A DNA stretch of 5,095 nucleotides from Acholeplasma sp. Lineage in GTDB: Bacteria > Bacillota_I > Bacilli_A > Acholeplasmatales > Acholeplasmataceae. Shown one piece after another: positions 1 to 5,095 of this stretch. The translations under genes and the position numbers were made by a program. The number at the start of each line of letters is the position of its first letter. The stretch's first letter is position 1. The DNA lies in the NCBI GenBank assembly GCA_012837395.1, contig DURF01000179.1, forward strand, positions 1 through 5,095, given 5' to 3'. Under the pieces are notes generated by a model. It ran no database searches and was not told the DNA's origin. It saw only the letters and a list, made by a program, of their open reading frames with translations.

Positions 1-105
1 TAAATCATCATTATAAAAATTAACTGTATAGCTTTCTTCTTTTAAACACGCTGTTAGTATTAATAAAAATAATAATGAGAATAATATTTTAAATATTTGT
101 TTCAT
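1..105 (-). CDS. N-terminus of a lipoprotein, truncated by the window edge
   Basis: An open frame of 35 codons starts with ATG at 103-105 and continues off the left edge without a stop. The translation begins MKQIFK, followed by a hydrophobic stretch of about 13 residues (7-19). It ends in LTAC (residues 17-20), a classic lipobox with the lipidated cysteine at residue 20. This predicts export by Sec, lipidation by Lgt, cleavage by signal peptidase II, and anchoring to the outer face of the cytoplasmic membrane. The mature part visible after Cys20 is LKEESYTVNFYNDDL. The TVNFY stretch weakly recalls beta-rich extracellular repeats, but it is too short to assign. A GGAGG ribosome binding site at 113-117 lies 7 bases before the ATG, and a -10 element lies just upstream. 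The gene diverges from the acyltransferase operon. Its function is unknown; the lipoprotein call is confident, the family is not. Confidence 0.85.
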   Translation of the reverse strand, partial: MKQIFKILFSLLFLLILTACLKEESYTVNFYNDDL

Positions 106-112
106 GTTATAT

Positions 113-117
113 CCTCC
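113..117 (-). promoter_or_regulatory. Ribosome binding site of the left-edge lipoprotein gene
   Basis: On the minus strand the sequence TTGGAGGATATAAC immediately precedes ATG. GGAGG is a perfect core Shine-Dalgarno match with 7 bases to the start codon. It confirms that this short edge frame is a real gene start and fixes the ATG at 103-105. Confidence 0.85.
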
Positions 118-132
118 AATTTCTCAAATAAT

Positions 133-141
133 ATTATATCA
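133..141 (-). promoter_or_regulatory. Extended -10 promoter for the lipoprotein gene
   Basis: Read on the minus strand this is TGATATAAT, a consensus TATAAT (133-138) preceded by TGn, the extended -10 arrangement. No good TTGACA-like -35 box sits 16-18 bases upstream (AATTAT at the expected place), which is tolerated when the extended -10 is present. Transcription would start near base 125, giving a leader of about 20 bases that contains the GGAGG ribosome binding site. In such AT-rich DNA, TATAAT occurs by chance, but the distance to the start codon fits well. Confidence 0.55.
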
Positions 142-151
142 TCTTTATTAC

Positions 152-171
152 TTAAATAATTTTATATTTAA
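152..171. repeat. AT-only inverted repeat between the divergent promoters
   Basis: TTAAATA (152-158) and TATTTAA (165-171) form a perfect 7-bp inverted repeat around a 6-base centre. It lies between the two divergent -10 elements. It could be a regulator site or an UP-like AT element serving both promoters. Because it contains only A and T in a very AT-rich spacer, chance is a serious alternative. Confidence 0.25.
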
Positions 172-183
172 AAATCTTATATA

Positions 184-213
184 ATTACATTTTTTATACA
201 ATTGATGTATAAT
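184..213 (+). promoter_or_regulatory. Sigma-A type promoter of the acyltransferase operon
   Basis: A perfect TATAAT lies at 208-213. ATTACA at 184-189 matches the TTGACA consensus at 4 of 6 positions, with an 18-base spacer. The DNA upstream is almost purely A and T, as in an UP element. Transcription would start near base 220, leaving a short leader of about 23 bases that is mostly ribosome binding site. The -10 element is embedded in an inverted repeat (see 194-212), so a repressor bound there could block this promoter. Confidence 0.6.
194..212. promoter_or_regulatory. Operator-like inverted repeat overlapping the rightward -10 element
   Basis: The 19-base dyad TTATACAATTGATGTATAA has perfect 7-bp arms (194-200 and 206-212) around a 5-base centre. 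It overlaps the -10 hexamer at 208-213, a placement typical of repressor operators. No regulator gene is in the window, so the binding protein is unknown. The arms include one C/G pair; the rest is A/T, so chance cannot be excluded. Confidence 0.35.
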
Positions 214-225
214 ATACTATAACCT

Positions 226-238
226 AAAAGGAGGGTGG
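226..238 (+). promoter_or_regulatory. Strong ribosome binding site that sets a TTG start
   Basis: AAAAGGAGGGTGG contains the full AAGGAGG core (228-234), ending 8 bases before the TTG at 243-245. The next in-frame ATG is codon 33, far from any such signal and inside conserved sequence. The acyltransferase therefore most likely starts at TTG. Confidence 0.85.
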
Positions 239-242
239 TACT

Positions 243-1520
243 TTGCAAAGAACAAAATACTGGCATCGCTTAGATAATGCTGCAAAAGTTTTCCCCGCTA
301 TATCGAAAAATAATCGTAGTAACGTTTTTAGATTTTCGATGTATTTAAAAGAAAATATTAACATTGATATATTAAATGAGGCCGTTAATATTGTACTAGA
401 TCGAACTGAAGCTTTTAATATTCAATTAAAAAATGGTTTCTTTTGGAATTATTTTTCAGAAAATAAAAACTATTATTTAGTAGAACCAGAACCAAGTGTT
501 GTTTGTAAACACTTTAAATTTAGTCAAAACCAAGGCTTTTTATTTAAAGTCTATTACTTAAATAATAAAATAACTTTAGAAACATTTCATGCTTTATCTG
601 ATGGTACTGGTGCGTTAGAGTTTTTAAAATCAATTGTTTATGAATATTTAACTTTAATGGGGAATGTTATTGATCATGAAAATTTAATACTAAGTCGTCA
701 ACCATTTTCTAACAAAGAAAATATTGATTCATTTTATGATAACTATCAACCTAAAAACAAAAGAGTTTTAAAAGAAGAGAAAGCTTATCACTTAACAGGT
801 GATACTTTTAAAGATAATTGGACAATTGTCTTTAAAATCCAAACTGATATAAATAAATTTTTAAAGTTAGTTAAAGAAAAATATGATGTAACTATTACAC
901 AATATTTAACAGCTTTAATTGCTTATAGCATTTATGATGAAGGAATCGACTTTAAAAACAATAAAAAACCAATTAAAATGTTTATCCCTGTTAATTTAAG
1001 ACCATATTTTAACTCAAAGTCTTTAAGAAATTTCTCATTATTTATTAAAGCCACTTATAAAAGTAGGAGAGATTGGACTTTTGTTGAAATGTTAGAAACT
1101 ACTAAAGAACAATTTGTTGATCAATTAGTTAAAGATAAATTAAATCAAAGAATTAATTCATTAGTTGGATTAGAGCGAAATATATTTATTAGATTTACAC
1201 CTCTATTTATTAAAAACATATTCTTTAAACTTGGTTATCAAATGTTAGGAGAATCAATTAATACTTCTTCTATTTCAAATATAGGTAAAATTATTTTACC
1301 TAAAGAAATGGAAGCTCATGTTATTGATGTTGAATTTATTAATACTGGACATGGTATTAATACTGCAGTATCTACTTATTTAGATTTATTAAATATTACT
1401 TTTAATACAAATATAAAAGATTTAAGCATTATTAGAACTTTTATTAAACAATTAAGAGAAGATAATATTGATATATTAGTTGATACTAATTATAAGGATG
1501 ATTATAATGAGCTACTGTAA
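243..1520 (+). CDS. Condensation-fold acyltransferase, alcohol acetyltransferase-like
   Basis: This 425-residue protein resembles the bacterial 'alcohol acetyltransferase' branch of the condensation-domain/CoA-dependent acyltransferase superfamily. The opening (YWHRLDNAAKVFPAI, residues 6-20) is typical of that family. HALSDG (116-121) is the HxxxDG active-site motif, with His116 the expected general base. PVNLRPYFNSKSLRNFS (249-265) and SNIGKIILP (345-353) match the conserved second-half motifs that shape the acyl/acceptor tunnel. There is no signal peptide or obvious membrane segment, so it should be cytosolic, perhaps at the membrane face. Start: TTG with an excellent ribosome binding site. 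It overlaps the next gene by 14 bases, implying coupled translation. By family, the expected reaction is acyl transfer, likely from a CoA thioester to a hydroxyl or amine. The substrate is unknown, and the usual 'alcohol acetyltransferase' label is a homology name. No carrier-protein or adenylation domain is present, so a peptide synthetase role is unlikely. Confidence 0.8.
   Translation: MQRTKYWHRLDNAAKVFPAISKNNRSNVFRFSMYLKENINIDILNEAVNIVLDRTEAFNIQLKNGFFWNYFSENKNYYLVEPEPSVVCKHFKFSQNQGFLFKVYYLNNKITLETFHALSDGTGALEFLKSIVYEYLTLMGNVIDHENLILSRQPFSNKENIDSFYDNYQPKNKRVLKEEKAYHLTGDTFKDNWTIVFKIQTDINKFLKLVKEKYDVTITQYLTALIAYSIYDEGIDFKNNKKPIKMFIPVNLRPYFNSKSLRNFSLFIKATYKSRRDWTFVEMLETTKEQFVDQLVKDKLNQRINSLVGLERNIFIRFTPLFIKNIFFKLGYQMLGESINTSSISNIGKIILPKEMEAHVIDVEFINTGHGINTAVSTYLDLLNITFNTNIKDLSIIRTFIKQLREDNIDILVDTNYKDDYNELL
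1494..1502 (+). promoter_or_regulatory. Ribosome binding site inside the acyltransferase 3' end
   Basis: AAGGATGAT lies in the last codons of the upstream gene. Its AAGG is 9 bases, and the end of AAGGATG 6 bases, before the ATG at 1507. It supports starting the zinc-ribbon protein at 1507 rather than at the in-frame TTG (1480) or ATG (1498) further upstream. Those would place the Shine-Dalgarno sequence inside or directly against the start and add a non-conserved leader before the zinc ribbon. Confidence 0.7.
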
Positions 1521-2166
1521 AAATTGTGAAATAACCTATAAAACAAATTTAGAGAAATGTTTAATTTGTGGTGATATTTTAGAACATGATAAATATTCAG
1601 TTGATAGTTATCCTAAACATAAACGTGTTTCTCCTCTAAAAAAATACTTTTTTAAAACATTTATATTATTAAATATTATATCGATTATTGTCACACTAAC
1701 AATTGATTATCTTGATGATAGTAATTTATATTTTAGTTTAATTGTTAGTTTATGTAATTTGTATTTTATTGTATTTATTAAATTATTGTTTAACCACTTT
1801 GGAGTTATTAGAAAGATATTTTCATCTGTCTTTTTAAGTTCGACTTTAATTGTAATTATTGGAATTATTATTAAAGATTACCATTGGGCGATTGATATTG
1901 TAACACCATTTTTATTTGTTAGTAATACGCTAATGTTAACTATTACAATTTTTGTTAAACGTAAAGATTGGCAAGAATATGCATTATTTTTAATATTATC
2001 AGCATTTTCAAATATTTTAATTATTTTATTAAACTTTTTAAATATTAGTAATACCAAATGGGCAATTACAGTTTCATTCTTCTATGGAATATCAACTTTA
2101 TTGGGACTTATAATATTTACTCCTAAAAATATTAAAGAAGAATTTTTAAGAAGACTACATATTTAA
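1507..2166 (+). CDS. Zinc-ribbon multi-pass membrane protein, probable DUF6320
   Basis: From ATG at 1507 this is a 219-residue protein. The N-terminus carries CKNC (4-7) and CLIC (18-21), a CxxC-x10-CxxC zinc ribbon expected to bind one structural zinc. A polar linker (about 25-49, rich in Lys and Tyr) follows, then roughly six hydrophobic segments near 50-67, 74-95, 106-122, 131-150, 158-176 and 186-204, and a basic tail. A ribbon at the extreme N-terminus without a signal peptide suggests that end is cytoplasmic. The design and its place right behind an alcohol acetyltransferase-like gene match the uncharacterised DUF6320 family as I remember it; a profile search would settle this. The start overlaps the upstream stop by 14 bases, so the two products are made together and may act together. 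A terminator follows 2 bases after the stop. The molecular function is unknown. It could be a membrane anchor, a carrier for the enzyme's substrate, or a sensor. Confidence 0.75.
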   Translation: MSYCKNCEITYKTNLEKCLICGDILEHDKYSVDSYPKHKRVSPLKKYFFKTFILLNIISIIVTLTIDYLDDSNLYFSLIVSLCNLYFIVFIKLLFNHFGVIRKIFSSVFLSSTLIVIIGIIIKDYHWAIDIVTPFLFVSNTLMLTITIFVKRKDWQEYALFLILSAFSNILIILLNFLNISNTKWAITVSFFYGISTLLGLIIFTPKNIKEEFLRRLHI

Positions 2167-2168
2167 GT

Positions 2169-2197
2169 AAAAAACCAGGAAAATTCCTGGTTTTTTT
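2169..2197. terminator. Bidirectional intrinsic terminator between convergent genes
   Basis: CCAGGA (2175-2180) pairs with TCCTGG (2185-2190) around an AAAT loop. The stem can be lengthened by six A:T pairs (2169-2174 with 2191-2196). On the plus strand the hairpin is followed by seven T; on the minus strand it is followed by six T (complement of 2169-2174). It can therefore end both the acyltransferase operon and the mnmA-recD2 transcript. It fills the 29-base gap between the two stop codons, and the recD2 stop (2196-2198) overlaps its T tract. Confidence 0.92.
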
Positions 2198-4358
2198 AAT
2201 GTTCTAATCTAATTTTTAATGTGGTTTGACGCTTTTCAGCTAAATTATTTGCGGCATATATTAAAAGTTTCATATCCCCTAAAACAATAAGAAAATCTTT
2301 CGCTCTAGTAATTGCAGTATATAATAGTTCTTTTTTTAGCATATGCATAAATTGACGCACCATTGGAAGTATTACTATTTTATATTCCGAACCTTGTGAT
2401 TTATGTATACTCATTGCGTATGCTAGACTTAAGTTTTCTAAACCGGCTTTATCATAAGTAACTTCGTTACCATCAAAGTCAACAATTAAATAATCTTTAT
2501 CATCTTTTGTTTTACTAATAGTTTTAATATAACCAATATCACCATTCATCACTTGATTTTCTGGGTCATTTACTAATTGAATTACTTTATCTTTTTCATA
2601 AAAAACTTTTGTGCCATAGGTGATTTTTTTATCTTTAGTTTCATTAAAGTTATCTTGTAAAATATTATTAATGTTATCAATACCAATATCACCTTTATAT
2701 ATTGGTATTAATACTTGAATATCATCAATAATATCAAAACCTTGGTTAATCGCGCCTTGAACTTGATTAATAATTATATTGACAATTTCATCATTAAAAC
2801 TATTTCTTAAATATAAATCGTTACCACTTACTAAGTTATTGTTATCAAGAGCTTGATTATTTACTGCGCTTGCTAGCTTAATAATATTTGAATCTTTTGC
2901 TTGACGGTGAATTTCGTTTAAATATGAAGTTTTTATTGTCTTTGAATCAATTAAATCTTTTAAAACTTGACCTGGACCAACACTTGGTAATTGATCAACG
3001 TCACCAACAATAATAACTTGTGCATTAGTATCAATTGCTGAAAAAAGTTTTTCAGCTAAAAAGATATCAATCATTGATGATTCATCAACAATAATTAATT
3101 TTTGGGGCATTGGATTTTTATGATCATATTTAAATAAACCATCATAACCATATCCTAAATGACGATGAATGGTTTTAGCTGGTAGGTCTAATACTTGTTC
3201 CATTCTTTTAGCTGCTCGTCCTGTTGGAGCCATTAGTCCAATAATATCTTCAATATCAAGCTTATTTAATTTAATGTTGTTATAAATTGCGTAAACCGAT
3301 AATATTCCATCAATTATTGTAGTCTTACCTGTACCAGGACCACCTGTTATAATTGTAACTTTATTAGTAAGTGATGTTAAAATCGCTAATTTTTGTTTTT
3401 CAGTATATTCGATGTTTTTTTGAATTTGAATAGTTTGAATTAATGATTCAATATAATTTTTGTCTACTTCGTCATCAAACGGTTTATTTAAGCGTTTGAT
3501 TTGATTTGAAACAGTAATTTCCGATTGATAATTATTAAATAAATAATACCTGTTTTCTTCATATATAATTTCACCTAGATTAATTAAATCATCTAAATAA
3601 ATAGACAAATCAAAGTCAAATTTTAATAAGTTTCTTACTTGATTAAGTAATTGTTCTTCCGTTAAATATATATTGCCATTTTGGTATGTATATTGATAAA
3701 CTGCATGAATAATTGCGGCCTTTATTCTTCTAGGATCATTTTCTTCAAGTCCGACTTTTTTTGCTATTTCATCAGCTTTAATAAAGCCAATCCCTTCGAT
3801 ATCATTAATTAATTGATATGGATTGTCTTTTAATTTATCCAGTGTTAAAATACCATATTTATTTAATATCTTCATTGCTGTTTTACCTGCAATATTATAA
3901 CTATATAAATCAATTAAAATTGATTCATTTGTTTGGTTTTCTAATAGTTGTTCATAAAGTTTTTCAGTACGAATTCTATTAAATCCAAACTCACTTAAAA
4001 TATCTTTATTATCAAGTATTTGTTTAATAGCACTTGAACCTAGTTTATCAACTATTTTTTTAGCAGTTACTGGACCTATTCCTGTAAAAAGTGAACTTGA
4101 TAAATAACTAATAAGTCCTTCTTCACTTTGTGATTCACTTTTCTTATATGAAGTTATTTGGAATTGTTTACCATATTTATCGTGTTTAATCCATTTTCCT
4201 AAAAACTCATAAAAAACATCTTCACTTAAAAGTGGAAGATAGCCAACAATCGTATGAGTAATATCATCTTCTGATAAGACTCTTACGATTGAATAAGAAT
4301 TTTCATTATTATGGTATACATAACGATCAATTTTTGCATAAAGAGTTTCTAATTCCAA
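2196..4358 (-). CDS. recD2: RecD2 family ATP-dependent DNA helicase
   Basis: This 720-residue protein is close in length to Deinococcus RecD2 (about 715) and shorter than the Bacillus protein. An N-terminal OB-like region (about 1-75) is followed by helix-hairpin-helix motifs (GIGPVTAKKIV at 93-103; IEGIGFIKADEIAKKVG at 187-203). A superfamily 1B helicase core comes next: Q-type motif YTEKQKLAI (318-326), Walker A GGPGTGKT (339-346), motif Ia APTGRAAKRM (377-386), Walker B VDESSMID (424-431), motif III GDVDQLPSVGPGQ (452-464), NEIHRQA (481-487) with the motif IV arginine, AYAMSIHKSQGSEY (646-659) and motif VI YTAITRAKD (680-688). All catalytic residues are intact. The family unwinds DNA 5' to 3' and acts in fork maintenance and repair without RecBC. 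The start is TTG at 4356-4358, backed by a near-perfect ribosome binding site. It lies 14 bases after mnmA and is probably read from the same promoter, outside the window. Confidence 0.95.
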   Translation of the reverse strand: MELETLYAKIDRYVYHNNENSYSIVRVLSEDDITHTIVGYLPLLSEDVFYEFLGKWIKHDKYGKQFQITSYKKSESQSEEGLISYLSSSLFTGIGPVTAKKIVDKLGSSAIKQILDNKDILSEFGFNRIRTEKLYEQLLENQTNESILIDLYSYNIAGKTAMKILNKYGILTLDKLKDNPYQLINDIEGIGFIKADEIAKKVGLEENDPRRIKAAIIHAVYQYTYQNGNIYLTEEQLLNQVRNLLKFDFDLSIYLDDLINLGEIIYEENRYYLFNNYQSEITVSNQIKRLNKPFDDEVDKNYIESLIQTIQIQKNIEYTEKQKLAILTSLTNKVTIITGGPGTGKTTIIDGILSVYAIYNNIKLNKLDIEDIIGLMAPTGRAAKRMEQVLDLPAKTIHRHLGYGYDGLFKYDHKNPMPQKLIIVDESSMIDIFLAEKLFSAIDTNAQVIIVGDVDQLPSVGPGQVLKDLIDSKTIKTSYLNEIHRQAKDSNIIKLASAVNNQALDNNNLVSGNDLYLRNSFNDEIVNIIINQVQGAINQGFDIIDDIQVLIPIYKGDIGIDNINNILQDNFNETKDKKITYGTKVFYEKDKVIQLVNDPENQVMNGDIGYIKTISKTKDDKDYLIVDFDGNEVTYDKAGLENLSLAYAMSIHKSQGSEYKIVILPMVRQFMHMLKKELLYTAITRAKDFLIVLGDMKLLIYAANNLAEKRQTTLKIRLEH

Positions 4359-4362
4359 CTCG

Positions 4363-4372
4363 TCACGTCCTT
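4363..4372 (-). promoter_or_regulatory. Extended ribosome binding site setting the recD2 TTG start
   Basis: On the minus strand AAGGACGTGA matches 9 of 10 bases of the extended anti-Shine-Dalgarno complement AAGGAGGTGA. It ends 4 bases before the TTG at 4358. It fills most of the 14-base gap after the mnmA stop. A GTG inside it is out of frame with recD2, so TTG is the only sensible start. Confidence 0.75.
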
Positions 4373-5095
4373 TTATGAATAAATTCGTTTTTCCTCATTG
4401 TAAAATACTTCATCAATAAAGCCTGCACCTAAACAAACATCACCATTATAAAAGACGGCTGCTTGTCCAGGTGTAACAGCTTTAACATTATGATAAAACA
4501 CTTCTGCTTCACTATCATTTAACCAATTCATAGTTACTTTAACATCTTTTTGACGATATCTAAATTTAGCAGTTAAATCTTTTTTATCTTTATTGCCACG
4601 CCATTTAATATCTTTAATGATCGCTTTGTTTGAAAAGAGGTGGGGATGATTTGCATCTTGTTCTACAAAAAGTGTGTTAGTACTTAAATCTTTACCAACA
4701 ACATACCATGCACCTTCACCATCAAAGCCTCCACCAATACCAAGGCCTTTTCTTTGGCCGATTGTATAGTTCATTAAACCATAGTGTTCTTTAATGAAAG
4801 TTCCGTCAAGTTTTCTCATTTGACCTTTTTTAGCTGGCAAGTAATTGCTTAAGAAATCACTAAAGTTTCTTTCACCAATAAAACATATTCCTGTTGAATC
4901 TTTTTTAGTTGCTGTTGCAAGATTTTCTCTTATAGCAATTTCTCTTACTTCTTTTTTTGTTAAATTTCCAAGTGGAAATAAAACATTTTTTAATTGATTA
5001 GTTTCTAATTGCGATAAAAAGTAAGTTTGGTCTTTATTACTATCTTTAGCGCGTAATAAAACAGGCTCATCATTACTATGATCAATACTTGCATA
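4373..5095 (-). CDS. mnmA: tRNA-specific 2-thiouridylase MnmA, N-terminus off the window
   Basis: The frame is open from the right edge to TAA at 4373-4375, giving 240 C-terminal residues. The visible part starts YASIDHS, then DSNKDQTYFLSQL (visible 18-30), TKKDSTGICFIGERNF (63-78), GLMNYTIGQRKGLGIGG (106-122), VVGKDL (132-137) and AVTPGQAAVFYNGDVCLGAGF (206-226), all hallmark MnmA/TrmU blocks. The cysteine in GICFIG (codon at 4883-4885) corresponds to the catalytic persulfide cysteine (Cys199 in E. coli). By comparison, about 125-130 residues are missing, including the PP-loop ATP site and the partner cysteine. MnmA adenylates U34 of tRNA-Lys, -Glu and -Gln and replaces its O2 with sulfur delivered through a cysteine desulfurase. 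The TTG at 4840 is internal, not the start, because conserved MnmA sequence continues upstream without a break. It is followed after 14 bases by recD2, probably co-transcribed. Confidence 0.96.
   Translation of the reverse strand, partial: YASIDHSNDEPVLLRAKDSNKDQTYFLSQLETNQLKNVLFPLGNLTKKEVREIAIRENLATATKKDSTGICFIGERNFSDFLSNYLPAKKGQMRKLDGTFIKEHYGLMNYTIGQRKGLGIGGGFDGEGAWYVVGKDLSTNTLFVEQDANHPHLFSNKAIIKDIKWRGNKDKKDLTAKFRYRQKDVKVTMNWLNDSEAEVFYHNVKAVTPGQAAVFYNGDVCLGAGFIDEVFYNEEKRIYS

Noticed and set aside
1480..1506. Longer N-terminus for the zinc-ribbon protein, starting at TTG 1480 or ATG 1498
   Set aside because: The extra residues MILIIRMII are the out-of-frame reading of the acyltransferase C-terminus. 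The ribosome binding site at 1494-1502 is placed for ATG 1507, and zinc-ribbon proteins of this type begin right before the first CxxC.
243..1520. Non-ribosomal peptide synthetase fragment
   Set aside because: The HxxxDG motif is shared with condensation domains, but the protein is full length for the stand-alone acetyltransferase family and has no adjoining adenylation, carrier or thioesterase domain.
4359..4372. A separate promoter for recD2 in the gap after mnmA
   Set aside because: The gap is 14 bases and is almost fully taken by the ribosome binding site. I did not find a convincing promoter pair there, so read-through from mnmA is simpler.
4838..4840. TTG as the start of a short 155-residue thiouridylase-like protein
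   Set aside because: The frame stays open for 85 more codons to the window edge, and those codons encode conserved MnmA sequence including the catalytic GICFIG cysteine. The TTG is an internal leucine codon in NYLPAKK.
1..5095. CRISPR array, insertion sequence, tRNA or rRNA gene
   Set aside because: No regularly spaced direct repeats, transposase-like frames with terminal repeats, or tRNA/rRNA signatures were seen. Coding sequence covers nearly the whole window, and the only gap over 100 bases (106-242) is explained by divergent promoters.

Overview
The window is very AT-rich and looks like a chromosomal segment of a low-GC Gram-positive bacterium, either Firmicutes or a Tenericutes relative that uses the standard bacterial code. 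Every tryptophan I checked is encoded by TGG, all four visible stop codons are TAA, and no reading frame needs TGA as tryptophan. This argues against a Mycoplasma/Spiroplasma-type code and fits groups such as Acholeplasma/Izemoplasma-like lineages, Haloplasma, Erysipelotrichia or Clostridia. The species cannot be named from the sequence alone.

Layout, left to right. (1) Bases 1-105, minus strand: the first 35 codons of a lipoprotein gene that runs off the left edge. It has a clear signal peptide and lipobox. (2) Bases 106-242: a divergent intergenic region with one -10 element on each strand and two AT-rich dyads, one of which overlaps the rightward -10. (3) Bases 243-2166, plus strand: a two-gene operon with a 14-bp overlap. 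It encodes a condensation-fold acyltransferase of the 'alcohol acetyltransferase' type (HALSDG active-site motif), then a membrane protein with an N-terminal four-cysteine zinc ribbon and about six transmembrane segments, probably DUF6320. (4) Bases 2169-2197: a compact hairpin with A and T tracts on its two sides, serving as a bidirectional terminator between convergent genes. (5) Bases 2196-5095, minus strand: recD2 (complete) and, upstream of it, mnmA (N-terminus cut off by the right edge), only 14 bases apart and probably co-transcribed.

The right half is housekeeping. MnmA makes the 2-thio modification of the wobble uridine in certain tRNAs. RecD2 is a 5'-3' superfamily 1B helicase found in bacteria without RecBCD. 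From memory, the two genes are also close together in Bacillus (trmU-yrrB-yrrC), so their linkage here looks like conserved synteny with the intervening TPR gene missing. The left half is the less understood part. It holds an acyltransferase without any visible carrier protein, translationally coupled to a zinc-ribbon membrane protein, with a lipoprotein gene divergently placed across a shared control region. Its substrate is unknown, and this is the only candidate in the window for an undescribed system.
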